A stretch of 44,138 nt of DNA, from positions 1 through 44,138 of the forward strand of contig WHTZ01000053.1 in assembly GCA_009377495.1 (NCBI GenBank). The letters run 5' to 3'. The notes beneath the pieces were generated by a model. It saw only the letters and a list, made by a program, of their open reading frames with translations, made no database searches and had not been told where the DNA came from. Both the position numbers and the translations under genes were made by a program. The stretch is from Luteitalea sp. Its GTDB lineage: Bacteria; Acidobacteriota; Vicinamibacteria; Vicinamibacterales; Vicinamibacteraceae. Below are positions 1-8,832 of the stretch, one piece after another; position 1 is the stretch's first letter, and every line of letters starts with the position of its first letter.

Positions 1-838
1 GCTTGCTGGTCCAGGTGCGGGCGTCGAGCGCGTTGTTGCTGTGAGAGTAGAAGGCCGACCCTTTGAGCTGGTTGGTCCCCGACTTGGTGATGACCTGCAT
101 CGATGCGCCACCCGCCATGCCCTGATCCGCCTCGAACGCGCTGGTGGAGATGTTCACCGTCTGAATGGTCTCGGCCGGCGGCACGTACAGCGTGTGATGT
201 GGCAACCAACTGTAACGGTTCGTTGCGCCATCGACGCGTGTGTTGTTGTTGTTCTTGTTGGTCCCATTGACGGTCACGGCCAGCGACCGCGCCGGCGTGG
301 TGATCTCCGTGTTCTGGAACTCCGAGGGCGTGGTGCCGGGCACGAGGTCCAGCAAGCTTTGATAGTTTCGAAAATCGGGGAGCGGGAGGTCCGTGATCTC
401 TCGTTCCTTGACTTCCGCCCGCGTCACGGCCTGATCGGTCTGCAGCACGGCGGCGTCCGAGGCTACCGTGACGGTCTCGCTCAACTGACCGATCTCGAGC
501 GTGGCGTCCACACGGCTGACGGCGCTGGCTTCCAGCGACACGCCCGTCCGCACGAACTCCCGGAACCCGTCGAGCGTGACCGTCACCTCGTACTCGCCCG
601 GCTGCAGGTTGGGCAGGGTGTACGCGCCGACCCCATCGGTGACGGTCGTGCGCTCGATTCCTGTTCCGGTGCCGGTCACCGTGATGCTCGCGCCCGGCAG
701 GGCGGCGCCGCTCGGGTCACGAACGGCGCCCACGAGCGTGCCGTACACGGATTGCGCACGAGCCGGAGCTGACGCGAGTAATCCGAGGATGATGGCCACG
801 ATGCCAAGGCCTTGTCGGCGCTTCACTGGATTGCACAC
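1..838 (-). CDS. TonB-dependent receptor, N-terminal part (runs off the left edge)
   Basis: Outer-membrane receptor of the TonB-dependent family that acidobacteria use for uptake of large substrates. The minus-strand frame is open from a GTG at 838 to the window edge, about 279 residues. It begins with a basic then hydrophobic signal peptide ending in SAPARAQ. A carboxypeptidase-regulatory-like beta-sandwich follows (start VYGTLVGAVRDPSGAALPGA), then the plug region (VDGATNRYSWLP, and later MQVITKSGTNQLKGSAFYSH). The start is chosen because an AAGGAGGAG ribosome site lies 5-6 bases upstream of this GTG. The in-frame GTG 12 bases downstream is too far from that site. The beta-barrel lies outside the window, so the substrate cannot be judged. 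The architecture matches the complete receptor at 36002-39268. Confidence 0.9.
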   Translation of the reverse strand, partial: MCNPVKRRQGLGIVAIILGLLASAPARAQSVYGTLVGAVRDPSGAALPGASITVTGTGTGIERTTVTDGVGAYTLPNLQPGEYEVTVTLDGFREFVRTGVSLEASAVSRVDATLEIGQLSETVTVASDAAVLQTDQAVTRAEVKEREITDLPLPDFRNYQSLLDLVPGTTPSEFQNTEITTPARSLAVTVNGTNKNNNNTRVDGATNRYSWLPHHTLYVPPAETIQTVNISTSAFEADQGMAGGASMQVITKSGTNQLKGSAFYSHSNNALDARTWTSK

Positions 839-914
839 TTCGTCTCCTCCTTCACATGCGGAGAATGATTACACAATCGACACACGCGCAAACGCGTTCT
901 GCTGTGCGTGACGT

Positions 915-970
915 AAAACAGGGACAGCCCTCGGTTTTCGAAAAACGAAAGACGAGGCTGTCCCCGTTTT
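915..970. repeat. Imperfect palindrome, REP-like, between two divergent genes
   Basis: The left arm AAAACAGGGACAGCCCTCG (915-933) and right arm CGAGGCTGTCCCCGTTTT (953-970) are complementary apart from one mismatch and one extra base. The loop contains a second small palindrome (GTTTTCGAAAAAC). The 15-mer GGCTGTCCCCGTTTT recurs exactly at 29999-30013. Such GGGGACAG palindromes resemble REP elements mobilised by RAYT (IS200-like) transposases; that link is inference, as no RAYT gene is in the window. Confidence 0.6.
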
Positions 971-1030
971 GGTTGATAAACTGGGCCAATCGGTTTCTCG
1001 TCGAAGAGGAGGAGCGGAAGGAGGCGCGAC

Positions 1031-3490
1031 GTGGCACTCTGGCAGGACCTTCAGTACGCCGTGCGCTTGATTCGGGGCAACCCGGGCCTCGCCGGGGCGG
1101 CTGTGCTCACGCTCGCGCTGGGCATCGGCGCGAACACGGCGATTTTCAGCGTGGTCAACGCCGTCTTGCTCTCACCCTTGCCGTACCCAGAGCCGGACCG
1201 ATTGGTGCAGGTCTGGATGCGCTTCACCGGTATCGGCCTGCCGCTCGATCGCAACTGGGTCTCCGCACCAGAGCTTCGCGACGTGACCGGGCTGAACCGC
1301 AGCTTCTCGCACGTTGCCGCGTACAACGGAGCCAGCTTCAACATGTCCGGTAGCGGGCTGCCTGAGCGCATCGAAGGCGTGCGCGTCTCGCCGGCGCTCT
1401 TCCCAATGCTTGGCGTTCGCCCGCTGCTCGGTCGCGTCTTCACGGAGCAGGAAGGCGAGCCGGGTCGAGACGACGTCGCGTTGATCAGCCATGGGCTCTG
1501 GCAGCGGCGATTTGGGCGCAACCCAAGTATCGTCGGCCGCAGCGTTCGTCTCAATGGGCGATCTTTCGAGATCGTGGGCGTCCTCCCTGCGGCATTTGGC
1601 TTCCCAGATGATGTGGACATATGGGCGCCGCTCGCGCTCGGCCCGGAGGACATGGCGCCGGACAATCGCGGTAGCCATGGGCTCTTGGTCCTCGCGCGCA
1701 TCAGGTCGGACGTCACGCTCGACCAGGCACGCGCGGACATGGCGGCGGTGTCGCAGCGCATGATCGAGCAGAACCCCCAATACCCATATCGTGACTTCAA
1801 CTTCGCCGTCCTTCTCAATTCGCTCCTGGAAGAGACCGTCGGCGACGTCAAGACGACGCTGTGGATCCTCATGGGGGCGGTCGCCTTCGTGCTGCTCATC
1901 GCGTGTACCAACATCGCCAATCTGCTGCTCGTGCATGCCTCCGCGCGGGAAGGCGAGATCGCGATTCGAGGGGCGCTCGGCGCGGATCGTCGTCGATTGA
2001 TGGGCCAGATGCTCGCCGAGAGCATTGTCCTGGCCGGCCTGGGAGGGCTGGCGGGGCTCCTGTTGGGCCGTTGGGGCACGCAGGTGCTGGCGGGAATGGC
2101 GGCAGAAACGCTACCGCGCGTGGCAGACGTCGGCATCGACGCGCGTGTTCTTGCGTTCACCGCCGCCATTACGTTGGCCACGGGTATCTTCTTCGGCATG
2201 GCGCCCGCGTTGCAGACGGTCAAGTTCGAGCGCTTGCGATCTGGTGCCCGCTGGGGCACGGCCGATGTCGCCGTGCACCGCGTGCGGCAGGCGCTGGTCA
2301 TCGGCGAGGTCGCCTTATCGCTGATCTTGCTCGCTGGCGCAGGGCTCCTGTTGCGGAGCTTCGTCAAGCTGCTCGACGTCGATCCCGGCTTCAAGCCGGA
2401 GCGTGTGCTCACGATGAACGTCGAGCTCCAGGGGCCGCAGTACCGCTCTCCGGATGACGCCGACGCCGACGAGACTGGTCGCCTCAATCGCATGCGTGGT
2501 TTCTTCCGTGACGTGCAGACACGCGTGCGAGCCTTACCCGGTGTGGAGGCGGCGAGCACGGTGTCGGCGGTGCCGCTCAGCGGCGGCGGATCGTCTGGGA
2601 CCGTGACCGTCGACACGCGCGCCGTATCGCCGGATCAAGCGTCGCCAGAAGCCGACTGGCGTGCCGTGCTGCCGGGTTACTTCGAGGCCATGAGGATTCA
2701 ACGCGTGCGCGGCCGCGACTTCGAGGCGCGGGACACCGAGAGCTCCGCGCCGGTCGCGATCATCGACGAGACGATGGCGGCCACCTACTGGCCAGGTGAG
2801 AATCCCATCGGAAAGCGTCTCAAGCGCGGCGGTTCGAGCTCCGAGAATCCCTGGATGACCATCGTTGCCGTCGTCCGGCACGTTCGGTATCGCACCCTCG
2901 AGGCACCATCGCGCGTCCAGTTCTACTGGCCGCAGATGCAGGAGCCCTGGCCCTTTGCCAGCCTGGTGATTCGCACGTCCGGTAACCCACGTGCGCTGAT
3001 AAGTGCGGTGCAGCAGCAGGTGCGGGCAGTCGACCCGGAGCAGGCGGTCTCTGGCATTCGGACGATGGAGGAGCTCATGGCGGATGGCGTCGCACGCCGG
3101 CGCTTGGCACTGTCGCTGATTGGCTTGCTGGCGATCGTCGCACTCTTGCTCGCCGCCGTGGGCATCTATGGTGTGATGGCGTACTCGGTGTCGCAGCGTA
3201 CGCACGAGTTCGGCATTCGTGTCGCGCTCGGCGCGAGTCGCGCCGGCATCCTCGGTCTGGTGCTCGGCCGTGGCATGCTGCTCGTGGCGATTGGCTGCGC
3301 GATTGGCCTCGCGGCCACTATTCCGCTGCGGCGCGCCGTCATGAGCCTGCTCTACGACATCGATCCGACCGATCCGATCACGCTCGTCGGTGTGCTACTG
3401 ATCCTCTTAGCGGTTGCGTTCGTCGCGTGCTATCTGCCCGCGCGCCGCGCGACGCGGGTCGATCCTGCCATTGCGCTCCGGTACGAGTGA
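1031..3490 (+). CDS. ADOP-type ABC transporter permease (FtsX/MacB family, duplicated)
   Basis: Integral inner-membrane protein of 819 residues with the duplicated layout of acidobacterial orphan permeases: TM helix, MacB periplasmic core domain, three-helix FtsX unit, then a second helix, core domain and FtsX unit. The N-terminal helix region includes ALGIGANTAIFSVVNAVLLS. The first FtsX unit includes LLIACTNIANLLLVHASARE (about 285-305). The C-terminal unit includes GIYGVMAYSVSQRTHEFGIR and ends PARRATRVDPAIALRYE. It lacks the extra N-terminal domain found in the copies at 4464 and 19202. The GTG start is preceded by AAGGAGG at 7-base spacing. No ATPase gene is adjacent, as is usual for this class; the substrate is unknown. 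Confidence 0.92.
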   Translation: MALWQDLQYAVRLIRGNPGLAGAAVLTLALGIGANTAIFSVVNAVLLSPLPYPEPDRLVQVWMRFTGIGLPLDRNWVSAPELRDVTGLNRSFSHVAAYNGASFNMSGSGLPERIEGVRVSPALFPMLGVRPLLGRVFTEQEGEPGRDDVALISHGLWQRRFGRNPSIVGRSVRLNGRSFEIVGVLPAAFGFPDDVDIWAPLALGPEDMAPDNRGSHGLLVLARIRSDVTLDQARADMAAVSQRMIEQNPQYPYRDFNFAVLLNSLLEETVGDVKTTLWILMGAVAFVLLIACTNIANLLLVHASAREGEIAIRGALGADRRRLMGQMLAESIVLAGLGGLAGLLLGRWGTQVLAGMAAETLPRVADVGIDARVLAFTAAITLATGIFFGMAPALQTVKFERLRSGARWGTADVAVHRVRQALVIGEVALSLILLAGAGLLLRSFVKLLDVDPGFKPERVLTMNVELQGPQYRSPDDADADETGRLNRMRGFFRDVQTRVRALPGVEAASTVSAVPLSGGGSSGTVTVDTRAVSPDQASPEADWRAVLPGYFEAMRIQRVRGRDFEARDTESSAPVAIIDETMAATYWPGENPIGKRLKRGGSSSENPWMTIVAVVRHVRYRTLEAPSRVQFYWPQMQEPWPFASLVIRTSGNPRALISAVQQQVRAVDPEQAVSGIRTMEELMADGVARRRLALSLIGLLAIVALLLAAVGIYGVMAYSVSQRTHEFGIRVALGASRAGILGLVLGRGMLLVAIGCAIGLAATIPLRRAVMSLLYDIDPTDPITLVGVLLILLAVAFVACYLPARRATRVDPAIALRYE

Positions 3491-3541
3491 TCATCGATCG
3501 GTCTAATCCCACACCTCACTTGTTTGGTCAGTGGTGCCGAC

Positions 3542-3651
3542 GGTAGGGCGGGGCTTCCGCCTTCGCCCTTCGCGCTTCGGCGGACCGCCGTAGCCTTGGC
3601 GGAGGCGGTTAGCCCCGCCGGTCACGGCGGCCCTAAAGGGCCGCCCTACCA
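3542..3651. repeat. Palindromic intergenic repeat, GTAGGGCGGGGCTTCCGCC family
   Basis: A GC-rich block that opens with GGTAGGGCGGGGCT and closes with CCGCCCTACC, so the ends form a long inverted repeat. Inside are GCTTCGGCGGACCGCCGTAG, TTGGCGGAGGCGGTTAGCCC and the palindrome GGCGGCCCTAAAGGGCCGCC. Related blocks occur at 7205-7355, 26116-26174, 29020-29100 and 41362-41431, always between genes. It fills most of the 204-base gap. Confidence 0.8.
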
Positions 3652-3694
3652 AGAAGGTTGACAACTCAATCGAACCCAGGGGCTAGGGGATCAC

Positions 3695-4453
3695 ATGACG
3701 AGATTCGCGCTCATGACGGGATGGCTGGCGGTGATCGGGATGACGGCATGTCGCCCGCCTGCACGGCAGGCACCTGGGCCCGATCCGCGCGTCGAGCTAC
3801 CGCGTATCACCAGGGAGCTACTCGCGGCGGTCGCGACCGGTGACCGGGAGATCTGGGACCGTCATCTGGCGGAGGACGGCCTGTTCACCGACGAGCGGGG
3901 CGTCACGCGCACCAAGGCCGACCTTCTCGAGGAGCTGCGACCACTGCCCACGGGCTATCAGGGCAAGCTCGAGCCGCGCGACGTCGTGGTGCATGCCTTT
4001 GGGGACACGGCGGTGATGAGGTTCCGCGCGGAAGAGCACCTTACGCTCTTCGGACAGACCATCGAGGACACGTACTTCCAGACGAACACGTACCAGCTCA
4101 GGGATGGCCGCTGGCAGCTCATCGCGTCGCACGTCCAGGCGGAAGTCGGGGATCCCCTGCGTGCCAACGTGGGCAGCGAGGTGCTCGATCGCGTGGCCGG
4201 CGTCTACCAACTCGCGCCCGACGTACGGATGAGAATCCGCGTGAGTGACGACCATCTCGTTATGGAACGGGATGGCCGGCCACCACAGCAACTCTTGCCA
4301 GAGACCAGTGAGGTCTTCTTCACACCTGGTGGTTGGGACGCACGCTGGATCGTCCAGCCCGACGCCGAGCGGCGCGTCGAGCGCCTGCTCGCACGGCGCC
4401 GGGGGGAGGATCTTGTCTGGACGCGCGTTACAGAAGTCGGGACGCGCCCTTGA
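3695..4453 (+). CDS. Lipoprotein with SnoaL/DUF4440-like domain and DUF3471-like C-terminus
   Basis: Predicted secreted lipoprotein of 252 residues. The N-terminus MTRFALMTGWLAVIGMTAC has a hydrophobic stretch ending in a lipobox-like MTAC, so residue 19 is the probable lipidated cysteine. Residues about 30-145 fit the NTF2-like DUF4440/SnoaL fold: a helix EAVATGD-type start (LLAAVATGDREIWDRHLAED), then strands ending QLRDGRWQLIASHVQ. Residues about 165-220 (VAGVYQLAPDVRMRIRVSDD) resemble the small DUF3471 beta-domain found behind beta-lactamase-like and SnoaL proteins. The substrate or ligand is unknown. It is convergent with the next permease, with only 10 bases between the stop codons. The repeat block immediately upstream leaves little room for a promoter. 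Confidence 0.8.
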   Translation: MTRFALMTGWLAVIGMTACRPPARQAPGPDPRVELPRITRELLAAVATGDREIWDRHLAEDGLFTDERGVTRTKADLLEELRPLPTGYQGKLEPRDVVVHAFGDTAVMRFRAEEHLTLFGQTIEDTYFQTNTYQLRDGRWQLIASHVQAEVGDPLRANVGSEVLDRVAGVYQLAPDVRMRIRVSDDHLVMERDGRPPQQLLPETSEVFFTPGGWDARWIVQPDAERRVERLLARRRGEDLVWTRVTEVGTRP

Positions 4454-4463
4454 ACGGGTCCGC

Positions 4464-7127
4464 TCACTCAGTGCGCAGCGCGACCGTAGGATCCAGGCGC
4501 GCGGCTCGCCGACTGGGGAGATACGCAGCCGCGAGGCCGGTGGCCACCATCACAATCGCCACAGCCGACATCGTCAGGGGATCGGTCGGCGTCAACCCAA
4601 ACAGCAGGCTCGCAAGACTGCGCGAAAGTAGGAGTGCAGCCAGACTGCCTACCACAACTCCTGCGGCGGTCAGCACGAAGGCCTCTCGCATGACCATGGC
4701 TGCAATCCGAGATGGCCTCGCGCCGAGCGCCATGCGGATGCCGATCTCACTCGTTCTGCGGGTGACCATGTAGGCCATGACGCCGTAGAGACCAACCGCC
4801 GCAAGCAGCAATCCAAGCGCAGCGAAGAATCCTGACAAGACGCCGAGCATGCGCTCGCGTACGATCGACGCGTCAACCTGTTCGGTGAGTGTCCGCACGC
4901 TCGTGATGGCAACCGCCGGCGCCGCGGCGCGAATGGTCGCACGCGCGGCCGCCGCGAGCGCGAGAGGCCCCCCAGCCGTGCGTATGGCGAACTGCCCGGA
5001 GACGTCATCTTGCTGAAACGCGTTGAAATACACCGTGGGCGGCACGACGTTGCGCAGCTCGAGATACTTCGCATCGCCGACGACGGCCACGATCTCGTAC
5101 GTGGCAGCGTCCAGTGTGATGTGTTGTCCGAGTGGGCTCTGGTGGCCGAAGTGCTGGCGTGCCATTGCCTGGTTGATGATGGCGACGTTCGGGCCGCTCA
5201 CCGTGTCCTGCCATCTAAAATCGCGGCCTGAATGAATCGGCGTCCGCAGTGTTGCGAAGTAGTCGGGGCTTACCCAGTGCACGTGCACATTTTGCGCTTC
5301 CCGAACGGTCCCGTCCTGGCCTTTGAGCAGGAAGGTGAGCGACGTCCCGCCACCCTCGATTGGCGTGTGGAGTGTCAGGCTTGCCGAATGCACGCCAGGC
5401 ATCGCGCCGAGCCGGGTCAGCGTTTCGCGAAACGTCGTCCTCTGGGCGTCCGGCGTCAGCCTACTGCGCGATGCGTCGGTGCTGATCAGTAGGACCGAAT
5501 CGCGATCGAATCCGGTATCGATCGACCGAAGGTTGAATAAAGAGCGCAGGAAGAGCCCGGCGCAGACCAGCATGATGACTGAGAGCGCCACCTGGCTGCC
5601 GATGAGCACTCGGCTCAGGACACGTCGATCGCGCCTGCCGTGCACACGACCGCTGCCCATCAGCGAGGCGCCTTGCGCCTGGAGCGTCGCCCGCCACGCA
5701 GGTCCCAGGCCAAACAGGAGACCCGTCGCAACAGCAAGCGTGGCGGTAAATGCGAGCATGCGAAGATCAGGTTGCACCTCCAGCGTGATCGGCGTACGAC
5801 CCGTGGCAAAGAAGTCGAGCAGATACCGACAGCCTATGTACGCGAACGCGATGCCGAGAGCCGCCCCCGCTGACGCCAACAGCATGCTCTCGGTCAGCAG
5901 TTGACGGACGACCCTGGAGCGGGCGGCGCCCAGCGACAAGCGCACCGCGATCTCGTGTCGACGGGCGCTCGCGCGAGCGAGCAGTAGATTTGCGACGTTC
6001 ACGCACGCGATGAGCAGCACGATGCCGCTGACCGCTAGCAGCAAGAGGAGTGGCTCAGCGTACTGCTGGCGTACCATGGACAAGCCGGTGCGGGCCGGTT
6101 CAACGACCAAGCGCCAACTCCGCGCCGGGTGGTCGGGTCGGGCATCGTTCAAGGTCGCGAGCTCCGCCTCGATGACGTCCGTCTGGAACATCGTTTCAAG
6201 CTCTGCTCGCGCCTGCTCGAAACTGCGTCCTGCCTTCACCCGTCCGAGGAGCTGGAGCCACTTGTAGCCGGCCGATGCCGTCCAGCTTTCTTTGCGAAGG
6301 AGCGGCTCGGCCACCAAAGGAATCCACACGTCGACGTTTTGGCCGACGAGCGTTCCACGAAACGCTGGTGCCGTGACCCCGACGATGGTGAAGGCATGAT
6401 CGTCCAGCGTCATACGACGCCCGAGGACGCCCGGATCTCCCCCGAAGCGGCGTTGCCAGTAGGCATAGCTGAGCACGGCAACCCGCGCGGCGCCGTGGCG
6501 ATCATCTGATGGCTGTATCGTGCGTCCAAGAAGGGCAGGGACGCTCAGGGCCGGGAAGAAGTCACCGGTGACATATTGACCCTTCGCCATCTCCAACGGG
6601 GCATCGTCAAAGCCTACGAAGAAACGGGAGTTGGTGCTGGCAATGACGCCGTCCAGCGTGGTTTGATGATCTCGGAAGTGCACGAGCGCTTGAGAGGAAA
6701 AAGCGTTGAAGGGCTTGCCGCCGCCGCGGTCCGTGAGGAGCTCGATGAGCCGGTCTGGCTCCCTTACGGGCAGCGATTTCAACATCACCGCATCGATGAG
6801 GCTGAAGATCGCCGTGTTCGCGCCGATGCCAAGAGCCAGCGAGGTGACCGCCGCGACCATGAAGCCGGGGCTCTTCCGGAGGACGCGGCAAGCGTAGCGG
6901 ACGTCCTGGACGGTTTCTTGAATCACGCGTGTGCCGCGAACGTCACGGCACTGTTCCTTCACTGGCTCCAGACCACCGAACTCGAGACGTGCCCGGCGGC
7001 GCGCCTCCGGCTCGGTGACGCCTGCCCTCATGTAGTCCGCGACCTGGCGCTCGACGTGATCTCGGAGCTCGGCGTCGAGCTCCGCCTCGATCCGACGCCG
7101 GCCAAGCAGTCTTCTCCACCACCTCAT
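4464..7127 (-). CDS. ADOP-type ABC transporter permease with PadR-proximal N-terminal domain
   Basis: Inner-membrane duplicated FtsX/MacB permease of 887 residues. Residues 1-75 form a charged helical domain (RRRIEAELDAELRDHVERQV, then EPEARRRARLEFGGLEPVKE) of the kind that normally accompanies a PadR regulator encoded just upstream. The membrane part follows: ALGIGANTAIFSLIDAVMLK, the periplasmic core, LLIACVNVANLLLARASARR, and the C-terminal unit GLYGVMAYMVTRRTSEIGIR ending SRRAARLDPTVALRTE. The ATG at 7127 is preferred over the in-frame TTG at 7148 because AAGGA lies 7 bases upstream of it. No PadR gene precedes it; a repeat block and a TolB-like gene do instead. Substrate unknown. Confidence 0.92.
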   Translation of the reverse strand: MRWWRRLLGRRRIEAELDAELRDHVERQVADYMRAGVTEPEARRRARLEFGGLEPVKEQCRDVRGTRVIQETVQDVRYACRVLRKSPGFMVAAVTSLALGIGANTAIFSLIDAVMLKSLPVREPDRLIELLTDRGGGKPFNAFSSQALVHFRDHQTTLDGVIASTNSRFFVGFDDAPLEMAKGQYVTGDFFPALSVPALLGRTIQPSDDRHGAARVAVLSYAYWQRRFGGDPGVLGRRMTLDDHAFTIVGVTAPAFRGTLVGQNVDVWIPLVAEPLLRKESWTASAGYKWLQLLGRVKAGRSFEQARAELETMFQTDVIEAELATLNDARPDHPARSWRLVVEPARTGLSMVRQQYAEPLLLLLAVSGIVLLIACVNVANLLLARASARRHEIAVRLSLGAARSRVVRQLLTESMLLASAGAALGIAFAYIGCRYLLDFFATGRTPITLEVQPDLRMLAFTATLAVATGLLFGLGPAWRATLQAQGASLMGSGRVHGRRDRRVLSRVLIGSQVALSVIMLVCAGLFLRSLFNLRSIDTGFDRDSVLLISTDASRSRLTPDAQRTTFRETLTRLGAMPGVHSASLTLHTPIEGGGTSLTFLLKGQDGTVREAQNVHVHWVSPDYFATLRTPIHSGRDFRWQDTVSGPNVAIINQAMARQHFGHQSPLGQHITLDAATYEIVAVVGDAKYLELRNVVPPTVYFNAFQQDDVSGQFAIRTAGGPLALAAAARATIRAAAPAVAITSVRTLTEQVDASIVRERMLGVLSGFFAALGLLLAAVGLYGVMAYMVTRRTSEIGIRMALGARPSRIAAMVMREAFVLTAAGVVVGSLAALLLSRSLASLLFGLTPTDPLTMSAVAIVMVATGLAAAYLPSRRAARLDPTVALRTE

Positions 7128-7204
7128 GGCGCGTTCCTTCGCGTTCAATATCTATTGCATCGACATATACCGCATCATGGGTCGAACGTCAAGGTATAGG
7201 CGTA

Positions 7205-7355
7205 CGACGCGGGGCCTAAAGGCCCCGCGCTACGTGCCCATACTTCTGCCTCCGCTAAAGCTTCGGCGGGTTCGACGTAGCCTTGGCGAGGTCGAATCGG
7301 AAAGACTCGCTGTAGCGTTTGGCGGAGGCGGTTAGGTCGGGCGCCGAGACCCGAC
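7205..7355. repeat. Palindromic intergenic repeat block
   Basis: It begins with the palindrome ACGCGGGGCCTAAAGGCCCC GCG (7205-7228 region) followed by CTACGT. It continues with CTCCGCTAAAGCTTCGGCGG, TAGCCTTGGCGAGGTCG and GGCGGAGGCGGTTAGGTCGG, closing with a GTCGGGCGCCGAGACCCGAC inverted repeat. It belongs to the same family as 3542-3651 and 29020-29100 but is more degenerate. It occupies much of the roughly 300-base gap between the TolB-like gene and the permease; nothing else is evident there. Confidence 0.7.
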
Positions 7356-7425
7356 AGTTTCTTGACAACCTCAACCGACGCCGGGCAGAGTGTGAAGTCG
7401 ACATCGCCGCGGAAGAGCCGTTAGT

Positions 7426-8466
7426 TTAGGCGCCGTTCTGCACCTCGAGCAGGAAGATGCCGTAGCCCACCCCAGCCGGATCCTTGCTGCGCGCCGACTG
7501 AAACGCGATGGTGGTACCGTCCGGGCTGACCACCGGGTTTGAGGCTTTGTATCCTTCGTACTCGCCCCAGCGCGTCATCCGCACGTACTCGGCGCTATTC
7601 GGCTCGAGCTTCAGCTTCCAGATGTCGATGTAATTGGAGTTGTGCTCGATCTGCTCACGGCTCGATTCCACCAGCGTGTACGTTCCGTCCGGAAAGATCC
7701 CTTCGACCTCGTTGTACTCGTCCGGAATCTTGCGATACGTCGTCGGTTCGCCCGTGTTCAGGTCGATCCCCAGCACGTCGGCGTACGGCGAGCGGTAACA
7801 GGTGTAGACCAGTTCGCTATCGTTCCGGCGGAAGTCTTGTGCCTCGAGCGTGCACGCGGGCGCGTTCGCGCGGAGGACCTCCTGCTTGTTCCTCAGTTTT
7901 GGCTGCCCACGTTCATAGACGATGTCGGCAGTGTAAATGACTGATTCGCCCTCGGGAATCAGGTCTGGATACTGCCCGTGCGTGTTCGACCAGGCGATCT
8001 TTGCCGTCTGCCGCGAGATGGCCACCCCTTCCGAGATCTTGTGCTCGAGCGGCATCGGCTTGCCGTCGCCATCAGCTTTCAGCACCCACATTTCCTGGTC
8101 GCGAGAGCGGGTCGTGCGGATATCGGTGAAGGTCCTCGCGCCGATGAGGAAGAAGTCGCCGTTCGGCAGATACTGCACCCGCAGGAACCCCGGGTTCGGG
8201 TAATGTGTCAGCAGGCGAATCATCTTCGTGTCGACGTCGACCACGAAGGCATCGCCGAAGCTCTTCTCCATGAATGCGATCTGCTTGCCGTCCGGCGACC
8301 AGGACGCCCGCTCGCCAAACGCCGTGAGCTGCGTAATGTTCGGCGGCAGGTTGCCCTCGGGATTACCTTTCTTCTGCCCCTGACCCATCACGGCCGTCAC
8401 ACCGGCGATCACCACCGCGATTCCAGCGCTGATCGCTCGACTCCAAGACGTGTGTATGTGTGCCAT
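7426..8466 (-). CDS. TolB-like WD40/PD40 beta-propeller protein, exported
   Basis: 346-residue protein with an N-terminal signal peptide (MAHIHTSWSRAISAGIAVVI, cut near VMGQG) followed by PD40-type propeller blades. Clear blade motifs are FGERASWSPDGKQIAFMEKS (about 50-70), FLRVQYLPNGDFFLIGAR and ASNPVVSPDGTTIAFQSARS near the C-terminus. The blade count suggests a five- to six-bladed propeller. Such proteins bind ligands or peptidoglycan-linked partners in the periplasm; the specific role is unknown. The ATG at 8466 has a GAGGAAACG ribosome site just upstream. The in-frame extension to 8520 lacks one and would bury the signal peptide. Confidence 0.8.
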   Translation of the reverse strand: MAHIHTSWSRAISAGIAVVIAGVTAVMGQGQKKGNPEGNLPPNITQLTAFGERASWSPDGKQIAFMEKSFGDAFVVDVDTKMIRLLTHYPNPGFLRVQYLPNGDFFLIGARTFTDIRTTRSRDQEMWVLKADGDGKPMPLEHKISEGVAISRQTAKIAWSNTHGQYPDLIPEGESVIYTADIVYERGQPKLRNKQEVLRANAPACTLEAQDFRRNDSELVYTCYRSPYADVLGIDLNTGEPTTYRKIPDEYNEVEGIFPDGTYTLVESSREQIEHNSNYIDIWKLKLEPNSAEYVRMTRWGEYEGYKASNPVVSPDGTTIAFQSARSKDPAGVGYGIFLLEVQNGA

Positions 8467-8648
8467 CGTTTCCTCAGAGGTCAATTGTGACCTCACGCAT
8501 CTGAGTCGTCGAGATGCCAATTGACGGTCAGGAAGGGCATGCTACTGCCGCCGCCGTACATCGTCAACGATGTCTCACAGCGTGAGATAGGTTACCGTGC
8601 TGTCTGACGTTCAAGACACGACCTCGGACGAGGCGAAGAGGAGGGATC

Positions 8649-8807
8649 ATGAGCACGAAGCCTGAATCGGGAACGACCCGCCGTGCTTGGCTGCGGAACA
8701 CCGCGGGCACGGCATCTGGACTCCTGGTCGCGCAAGGGCCGTTGGTGCCGTCCGGAGAGAGCCCCCGCTGTAGTACGCTGAAGGGAGATTGCCGGCACAG
8801 CTGTTGA
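8649..8807 (+). pseudogene. Orphan twin-arginine leader, probably a truncated gene remnant
   Basis: A 52-codon open frame with a good ribosome site (GAGGAGGGATC before the ATG). Its first 30 residues look like a Tat signal: TTRRAWLRNTAGTASGLLVA. After SGES the frame runs into SPRCSTLKGD and stops without any mature domain. I read it as the start of a deleted Tat-exported oxidoreductase-type gene that now lies 25 bases upstream of the candidate selenoprotein. A real short peptide cannot be excluded. The rest of the 8467-8832 gap shows only a small TCTCA/TGAGA inverted repeat. Confidence 0.4.
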
Positions 8808-8832
8808 ATGGTGTTCTCGAGGAGGTGTCACC

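Noticed and set aside
41..772. Plus-strand frame of 243 residues at the left edge
   Set aside because: It is the antisense shadow of the TonB-dependent receptor, whose minus-strand translation gives signal peptide, regulatory domain and plug.
1051..2616. Minus-strand frame of 521 residues opposite the first permease
   Set aside because: Ser/Arg/Thr/Pro-rich shadow of the permease, no motif.
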